Shown here: positions 35,329 to 40,284 of the stretch, in pieces
How the letters are laid out: every line of letters begins with the position of its first letter
Numbering within the stretch: the first letter of the stretch is position 1
Assembly: GCA_002699335.1 (NCBI GenBank)
Contig: PACG01000074.1
Location: forward strand, 18,624 to 58,907
DNA from: Candidatus Poribacteria bacterium
GTDB taxonomy: Bacteria; Poribacteria; WGA-4E; UBA9662
Length of the DNA: 40,284 nt
Reading direction: 5' to 3'
Made by a program: the position numbers and the translations under genes
Notes under the pieces: model-generated
Told to the model about the DNA's origin: nothing
Databases searched by the model: none
Seen by the model: the letters and a program-made list of their open reading frames with translations, nothing else

Positions 35329-36483
35329 TTAGAATTTGATGGTTAAAAATTGCACCGGCAGTCCATCGCCGAGTGGAAGCGTCGGAGCGTTGGCGATCGG
35401 CTGATCGCCTCCTGTTTTTGATTGGTCTGTTTGGGATTGGGTCGCATTATGGACCAAGTAGATGCCAAGCGCAGAGCCCACAATACCACAAGCAGCAAAA
35501 ATACGGCTATCTTCGGCCTGGGCGATAAAGGCCAGCCCTTCGCTGAAAATTGCCCCGGCGATAGCCCCTAGTCCAATCATGGTAGCCCGTCCGACAGTAT
35601 AGTGCTCGTCGACGGTCAGTCGATAGGCACTGTATACGCCGAGCGGCAAACCCAGCATCGACGACAGAACATGCAACCGCGGGTAACGATCGTGCAAAAA
35701 CAGATGTGCGGTACCAGCACCGTAGAGACCACCGACGATGCCACCTAGCGGAATCAGCGTTGCCCTTCCGCGACTAATATGGTGTAGATCCAGTCGGTCG
35801 ATCAATTGGGTGGTTTGCCAGATAAATAGCGGTACTGTCAACATCGCCGATCCCACGTAGATTTTTCGCTGCAGCGGTGAAGAGAGGTCTTCTATCGGAC
35901 GAATTAGATACGGAATGACGGCCCCGTAAAGTAAGCCACCTAGTCCACTGGTGACCAGCAGGTCGGTCTCTCCCTCAAAGTAGTCTCGGTTTTGGGTCAA
36001 CTGGTAAACGAGCGTCGTTCCAAGCGGTGTCAGCAGCATTGGCGGAACTGCCCAGGCCCTTGTATCTTCCGAGTCAAAAAAGGCCAGCGATCCCAGCCCA
36101 TAGGCGGTTCCAGTATAGGCCCCCCAGATAAGCAACCGTGTACGAACCGGATCCAGTTCGTACTGCTTGGTCGCTTGTAAGGCACCGAGGAATGATCCAC
36201 TGGCAATCAACATTTCCAGGCCAACGCCTATCTCTGGGCTATCTGGTTCCAGCAAGCTTATCATACCTGGACCATAGAGCGCTGTTCCATACAGCCATGA
36301 ATTGCCGACCACACTGGCACGTCCAGATGATGCCTCTTTAGAGATGCCGGCACTAGTGTGGAAGATTAATAAAATCCCTAATAGAAGCCAAATATACACA
36401 GGTTTGGGTGGCTTGGCGCCGGGTCGATCTAATTTTGGATCCATTGAATTAAGATTCGATAAATGAAGGACTAATGTGATCAT
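35329..36483 (-). CDS. Repeat-built membrane protein, paralogue of its neighbour
   Basis: The 384-aa protein has an N-terminal hydrophobic leader (PVYIWLLLGILLIFHTSAG) and the same membrane repeats as the next gene. Compare LLIWGAYTGTAYGLGSLAFF, DSEDTRAWAVPPMLLTPLG and RGRATLIPLGGIVGGLYGAG with their counterparts there. It lacks the extra soluble domain and the Cys-rich loop. ATG 36481-36483 is chosen because AAGGA lies 7-8 bases upstream; the longer frame to 36561 has no such site. Its helices may form a channel or scaffold; that is a guess. Confidence 0.72.
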   Translation of the reverse strand: MITLVLHLSNLNSMDPKLDRPGAKPPKPVYIWLLLGILLIFHTSAGISKEASSGRASVVGNSWLYGTALYGPGMISLLEPDSPEIGVGLEMLIASGSFLGALQATKQYELDPVRTRLLIWGAYTGTAYGLGSLAFFDSEDTRAWAVPPMLLTPLGTTLVYQLTQNRDYFEGETDLLVTSGLGGLLYGAVIPYLIRPIEDLSSPLQRKIYVGSAMLTVPLFIWQTTQLIDRLDLHHISRGRATLIPLGGIVGGLYGAGTAHLFLHDRYPRLHVLSSMLGLPLGVYSAYRLTVDEHYTVGRATMIGLGAIAGAIFSEGLAFIAQAEDSRIFAACGIVGSALGIYLVHNATQSQTDQSKTGGDQPIANAPTLPLGDGLPVQFLTIKF

Positions 36484-36509
36484 CAATTTTTCCTTCGACC
36501 TAGGTTCAG

Positions 36510-36561
36510 GTGCGACATTTTTGTCACACTGCTGATTGGAAGTGCTGCACCAGTGTCGCAC
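36510..36561. repeat. Inverted repeat in the leader of the paralogue pair
   Basis: GTGCGACA (36510-36517) and TGTCGCAC (36554-36561) form a perfect 8-bp inverted repeat. Inner complementary arms ACACTG (36526-36531) and CAGTGT (36551-36556) partly overlap it. It lies 27 bases upstream of the 36483 start, between genes of the same direction. It may be a regulatory leader hairpin; no T-run follows. Confidence 0.4.
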
Positions 36562-36634
36562 TTTTGACTGTTACTAAGCACTGCTAGAAGTAAGGGCAAG
36601 TTCTGTGCCGTTTAGATCTAGTTTAGGATCGGCG

Positions 36635-38578
36635 TTAAAAATAGAGAAAATTATACCCCTTGCCCGTAAACAGACCGATGACAGCCCAAATGCCAGCGAC
36701 AAAAGCTTCACCCAGCACTATGCCGAGGAAGATGGGTTTGGCTTGCCGATATCCCTTCAATCCACCGTGCCGTACCAGCAGAAACTTAAACAGCCAACCT
36801 AAAAAGATGGAAAACCAGATGTTATTCATCGGAAATTGGCCAGGCGTCACAAATCCGATCGGATGTAGCGGCCACCAGAGAAACCGATACTGCATGTTCA
36901 ATAAACAGAACATCATCAGGCTACCAATGGCTACGAAACTCATCTGTTGCCAGTTAGTGTCTTGCGGGTTCACCAAAAACCGTTCCAGTTCCCGGAAAGG
37001 GTCCCGGGGAGAAATAGTATGAATCCAGGATCGACCTAGTGTCACAGCCCCTCTGATATAAGCCAACTTCAGGTATCCATAGAAGGAGATCACCGTTCCG
37101 ACCACCAGCGCCAGACCAATCGCTAGTAACAGGTGACGCCGGTTAACCCGGGCCTCATCGGAAACCTTGAAACTGTTGACCAGATGGGGCATCAGAATCT
37201 CCCGTCGATCTCGAAAGAAGATCCGTTTCGGGAAAGCAATGATGGTCAGATTAGCGGCACCAAAACGCGAGGTTCCCAGCGCGGAGACAAACAGATCCGG
37301 CGCCTTGAAAGAGCCGTGAATAAAAAAGAGGCCGCGTGTCACCAGCCAAGCATCAATGACGCAGACTATACTAAAAAAGGTCAGGATTGACAACATCAGC
37401 CAGAGTGAAGTGGCGCCGGCCAACACCAGCAAGACGGAGAGTCCAACCACCGTGGTCAAGAGTCCGACCACCGCCCAACGGTAAGGCAGTGGTTCGTCCG
37501 CGTCTATAATCGTACTTTTACCGGAGTATGTTTTCATCCACACTTTTTTCAGGTGTTCCCTGGCCAGAAAACCAAAAAACGAAATCACAACTAGGTAAGC
37601 GCCCATTTCTCGAAACGGCACAAACCCTTGGTGATAGAAGTAGGTGGAAATTCCCGTTGCGCTACCGATCAACCGTTCCAGCTTGTAAATCAGGTAAAAA
37701 ACCCACAAACTAAAGGAGATTTCCAACGACATCAGATAGGACAAGCCGATAGTTGAGGGCTGAATATCGAAGTTGAAGGGGCGGAGAGCGCTCCAAGGTT
37801 TTTCGGTAAATAGATGCCAAGTGCTGTATCGAAGCGGAATCTCAGGAAAAAAGGGATAATAGAAGTGGAGTGTGCTAACGGAGTGGATAACAACCGGACA
37901 CAGAAATGCGATCCACATCGACCGCTGTCGAAAGAAGGTGTTTAGAAATGCACCGGCGGGGGGATCCTGCGACATTTCTGCCGGTAGCTGGACTAGCGGA
38001 AAAGAAAATTTCTCCCTTTCTACCCATTGTCGTCGCAGAATAGTAGCCAAACATACCATCATTCCCCATAAAACGAAGGTGAAGCCGGACCAAAACAGCA
38101 AAGGTGGTATCCAGGCTAACCAGGGGATCTCGTCGCTACCGGTGAGGCCCTCAAAAAAATTCTGTGCTACGCTGCTGCCGCGTGGAATCAACCACCTTGG
38201 TAGATAGTGGTGAAACAACCCGATCCAGTCATTTTCGGGTGTGGCATAGTAGGTCAGCCCCACCAGGGTCGGAATCATATAGGCAGCTAATCCCAGTGTG
38301 GGCAGACTTGCAACCACGATCATCATACACCAGATCGTAATCAGTTCACCTGCTTTCAAAGGGGCGAAGAGGCGAATCTCCTTGAGAAAAACATTCACCC
38401 CTAGAACCAGGACCATCAACAGGAAAGCCGCCACGATTGGAAAATGGTGCGCTGCTAGCCAAGTATTATTAACGTAGTAGTCGTTGTGAGCTTCGGTGAA
38501 GCAAATCAGGGCAACACAGATTAAACCGGCAACAACACTTCGGCCACTGACCAGCGTGGTCTTAAACGAGGGTTTCAT
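36635..38578 (-). CDS. Multi-span membrane protein of DUF6785 type
   Basis: The 647-aa protein has about 12-14 hydrophobic segments, beginning with VVAGLICVALICF and FPIVAAFLLMVLVLGVNVFL, then AGELITIWCMMIVVASLP, a motif typical of DUF6785/OPT-like proteins of Planctomycetes. It keeps a long loop with HYLPRWLIPRG and a C-terminal NNIWFSIFLGWLFKFLLVRH and GGLKGYRQAKPIFLGIVLGE. It is probably an inner-membrane transporter; the substrate is unknown, and oligopeptide transport is only a distant analogy. The ribosome site is weak (GCGAG). It is transcribed toward the repeat-protein pair, with 150 bases between. Confidence 0.75.
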   Translation of the reverse strand: MKPSFKTTLVSGRSVVAGLICVALICFTEAHNDYYVNNTWLAAHHFPIVAAFLLMVLVLGVNVFLKEIRLFAPLKAGELITIWCMMIVVASLPTLGLAAYMIPTLVGLTYYATPENDWIGLFHHYLPRWLIPRGSSVAQNFFEGLTGSDEIPWLAWIPPLLFWSGFTFVLWGMMVCLATILRRQWVEREKFSFPLVQLPAEMSQDPPAGAFLNTFFRQRSMWIAFLCPVVIHSVSTLHFYYPFFPEIPLRYSTWHLFTEKPWSALRPFNFDIQPSTIGLSYLMSLEISFSLWVFYLIYKLERLIGSATGISTYFYHQGFVPFREMGAYLVVISFFGFLAREHLKKVWMKTYSGKSTIIDADEPLPYRWAVVGLLTTVVGLSVLLVLAGATSLWLMLSILTFFSIVCVIDAWLVTRGLFFIHGSFKAPDLFVSALGTSRFGAANLTIIAFPKRIFFRDRREILMPHLVNSFKVSDEARVNRRHLLLAIGLALVVGTVISFYGYLKLAYIRGAVTLGRSWIHTISPRDPFRELERFLVNPQDTNWQQMSFVAIGSLMMFCLLNMQYRFLWWPLHPIGFVTPGQFPMNNIWFSIFLGWLFKFLLVRHGGLKGYRQAKPIFLGIVLGEAFVAGIWAVIGLFTGKGYNFLYF

Positions 38579-38870
38579 CTCGCTATGATTCTAAATCCCA
38601 ACGATCTGGTTTAATGGTAGCCAAAACCAATGGTGTCAACAATAGTAAAGGTCTGGACAGAAGGAATTGGTCGATCAACACATACTTTTTCGTTGCGGAT
38701 TTGCTGAGAACTTATTTTAGAATACAGGAAGGGATACAACAGGAGAGGTATTCTGCCAGACTGGTAAGTGAATGTATGTCCGTATGCCCGCTTTCGCCAG
38801 GATAGTCAAGGGATACTCGGGCGGAAATGACAAAAAGAGATTGGGAGTATGTGTCATTTCCAATGATTGG
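38579..38870. other. Intergenic region
   Basis: About 290 bases upstream of the DUF6785-like gene with no recognisable gene. A short plus-strand frame (38614-38805) has no ribosome site or family match. The region probably contains the promoter of the DUF6785-like gene; none was found with confidence. Confidence 0.4.
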
Positions 38871-38874
38871 TATC

Positions 38875-38921
38875 TTTACGTCTGATGATGCCTAGAAAAC
38901 GCAGGCATCATCAGACGTAAA
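38875..38921. terminator. Perfect 19-bp hairpin
   Basis: TTTACGTCTGATGATGCCT (38875-38893) and its exact reverse complement (38903-38921) flank a 9-base loop. It lies 9 bases after the stop of the gene at 38931-39653, so it probably ends that transcript. There is no T-run after the stem on the minus strand, so it may also protect mRNA or be bidirectional. Confidence 0.6.
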
Positions 38922-38930
38922 ATCGATCAG

Positions 38931-39653
38931 CTAGTTGTGGTTTTTGAGGTATCCCCAGGTCAACGCGGCTTTACTGTTGGCTTTGACAGGCGCAGACGGC
39001 CCATCCGGACCATAGACGATCACATTATCGTACCTGGCTTTTGTTGCCCAGGTGGCCAATCCAATCCGCCCTACTCCGTCTTGGGAACCATCCTTAACTT
39101 TGGCTACCTCTTTCCCGTTCAGGATCACAGTATAGTCTTTCGGTGTGTTGACGATCTTGATTTCGTACCATGTATCGTCTTTAATGGTGTGCTTGCTGTC
39201 TGCCCCTCCGATTCCACCCCAAGATTCAACTTTAGATCTGCTATTTCCCCAACCACCCAGGTTCCACCAATACTCCAGTGACGGTTTTTGCTTTTGCATC
39301 CGTCCTGGGTGCTTTAACAGGGCTTGACCACGTGGTTCCATCATTCCACGACAACGAAACATAATCAAGAAGCCTTCTGCCCCACCGATTTTATTGCCCT
39401 TGACTTCAAAGGTATAGTTGTTCCACTCCTCTTTCCAGAACTCGTCAGTGACTAGGCTCATGGAATTGACCAACTGTAAACTTTGAATGTACTCTTTATC
39501 TTTCAAATCCCACTGGCCAAAGAGAGGATTCCACTTTTTATCCGATTTTTTGGCATCATCGAAGTTGTCCTCAAAGTAGGTTTGGGGCACGACAGTCGTT
39601 GTCAATCCGACGATCAATACCAGCATAAGGCTCAACGCAATCGTTTTTTTCAT
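38931..39653 (-). CDS. Secreted lectin-fold (DUF1080/LamG-like) protein
   Basis: The 240-aa protein starts with a clear signal peptide (MKKTIALSLMLVLIVGLTTT) and a VVPQT cleavage region. The mature part is one concanavalin-like jelly roll: YFEDNFDDAKKSDKKWNPLF, then WNNYTFEVKGNKIGGAEGF, a DDTWYEIKIVNTPKDYTVIL strand pair and GRIGLATWATKARYDNVIVY. This closing pattern is typical of DUF1080-like and LamG domains that bind or cleave glycans. The C-terminus may be a short linker (KANSKAALTWGYLKNHN). GAGGTG lies 8 bases before ATG. A strong hairpin follows the stop. Confidence 0.8.
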   Translation of the reverse strand: MKKTIALSLMLVLIVGLTTTVVPQTYFEDNFDDAKKSDKKWNPLFGQWDLKDKEYIQSLQLVNSMSLVTDEFWKEEWNNYTFEVKGNKIGGAEGFLIMFRCRGMMEPRGQALLKHPGRMQKQKPSLEYWWNLGGWGNSRSKVESWGGIGGADSKHTIKDDTWYEIKIVNTPKDYTVILNGKEVAKVKDGSQDGVGRIGLATWATKARYDNVIVYGPDGPSAPVKANSKAALTWGYLKNHN

Positions 39654-39879
39654 CCAATTTCACCTCTATCTTAACTAATCGGTCGCTTTTCCTAAACGAC
39701 AATACTAACTACGAAAGTGCATTCTAAGACAACTGAGATCCTGCTGTCAAGTGTTTTTGATGCTTGATTGACCGAATAAAAAGATATTTAACAGTCTCCT
39801 CGACTATACCAAGTTTATCTTACTTTTGCAACAACAGAATTGGTGAAATCCGATTTAGATTGTCCGCCATAGGCTACTA

Positions 39880-39908
39880 TTGACAATCACTGAGGTTGGA
39901 AGTAGAAT
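39880..39908 (+). promoter_or_regulatory. Near-consensus sigma70 promoter
   Basis: TTGACA (39880-39885) and TAGAAT (39903-39908) are 17 bases apart, followed 5 bases later by ATG 39914. The predicted transcription start coincides with the first codon, so the transcript would be leaderless. Confidence 0.55.
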
Positions 39909-39913
39909 GTTAG

Positions 39914-40284
39914 ATGATGGAAATATCTGGTGTTTTGCTGGCCGCTGGAATGACCACTCGGATAGAACACCCTAAACAGTTGTTACTTCCCCTTGGCTAC
40001 GGCACGATCATAGAGATGGTGAGCGATCCTTGCTAGCCTCCCAATTGGTTAAGTAGTCGTTATCCTGGGTCACCAGCAACATTAAATCTATCAGCAGATC
40101 GAGCCGAAACTGACCGAGTGCTGGCTGCGAATTGGTGACGACCCAGATTATTGTGTCAACATGCTGACTCCAGTTCAGGCTGCTTTGATACAGGTTCTGC
40201 CTTCCAATTCAGCCCAGCCTTTGCGGTAACACTGGTAGACCAGCTACTGTTACAGCCGGGACAGTCAATCAAGCGCTGGAGGCC
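39914..40284 (+). pseudogene. Decayed MobA-like nucleotidyltransferase gene (runs off the edge)
   Basis: From ATG 39914 the frame reads MEISGVLLAAGMTTRIEHPK and QLLLPLGYGT, the signature of MobA-like NTP transferases (molybdenum cofactor cytidylyl- or guanylyltransferases and relatives). It stops at TAG after MVSDPC. Recognisable pieces follow in other frames: VVILGHQQH followed by a TAA, IYQQIEPKLTECWLRIGDDP, VNMLTPVQAALIQVLPSNSA followed by stops, then TLVDQLLLQPGQSI. Several stops and frameshifts make it a pseudogene, although its promoter looks intact. The gene continues beyond the window. Confidence 0.8.

Overview
The window is about 40 kb of bacterial chromosome of moderate GC. It is gene-rich but carries an unusual number of decaying genes. 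The mix of families suggests an uncultured carbohydrate-degrading bacterium of the Poribacteria/Planctomycetes kind: DUF1080, DUF2961/GH172, DUF6807, DUF4838, DUF6785-like membrane proteins, UroD-like proteins, HEAT-repeat lipoproteins and many Gfo/Idh, SDR and DapA-like enzymes. This lineage call is inference from gene content only. No rRNA, tRNA, CRISPR array, transposase or phage gene was recognised.

Layout. 1-60 is the edge of a minus-strand gene with a signal peptide, divergent from a Gfo/Idh/MocA oxidoreductase (248-1393, +). 1677-4241 (-) is a compact locus: a helix-hairpin-helix protein, a ParA-type ATPase that is now a pseudogene, a small unknown protein and two tandem CHAD-domain proteins. 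This is the most system-like part of the window. 4246-6268 is largely gene debris: a broken membrane protein and a broken UroD-like gene. 6269-13401 (-) holds a DUF1080 protein, an L-rhamnose-isomerase-like sugar isomerase, aspartyl-tRNA synthetase and a 1129-aa membrane/spermidine-synthase-like/TPR fusion. 13473-17205 (-) holds a DUF6807 protein, a HEAT remnant, an oligogalacturonate-lyase-like propeller and a DapA-family lyase/aldolase. 17462-20539 (-) holds an intact HEAT-repeat lipoprotein and a decayed paralogue downstream of it. 20842-21850 (-) is a decayed DUF4838 gene.

21915-26643 (-) is a tight four-gene operon (SDR, D-2-hydroxyacid dehydrogenase, HpcH/HpaI aldolase, S9 peptidase) with a visible promoter. 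It diverges from a plus-strand group (26810-32130): a small secreted protein, a DUF2961/GH172-like enzyme and a 1244-aa protein with an acidic N-terminus. 32199-39653 (-) holds a class III aminotransferase, two paralogous repeat-built membrane proteins, a DUF6785-like multi-span membrane protein and a secreted lectin-fold protein. A decayed MobA-like nucleotidyltransferase gene (+) runs off the right edge.

How it fits together. Most intact genes point to uptake and breakdown of acidic or deoxy sugars: sugar isomerase, PL22-like lyase, DapA-like and HpaI-like aldolases, SDR, 2-hydroxyacid dehydrogenase, GH172-like hydrolase, DUF1080. At least seven genes carry frameshifts, nonsense codons or truncations, next to intact long genes such as aspS. 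This pattern suggests ongoing gene loss, as in a host-associated lineage, rather than uniform sequencing error.
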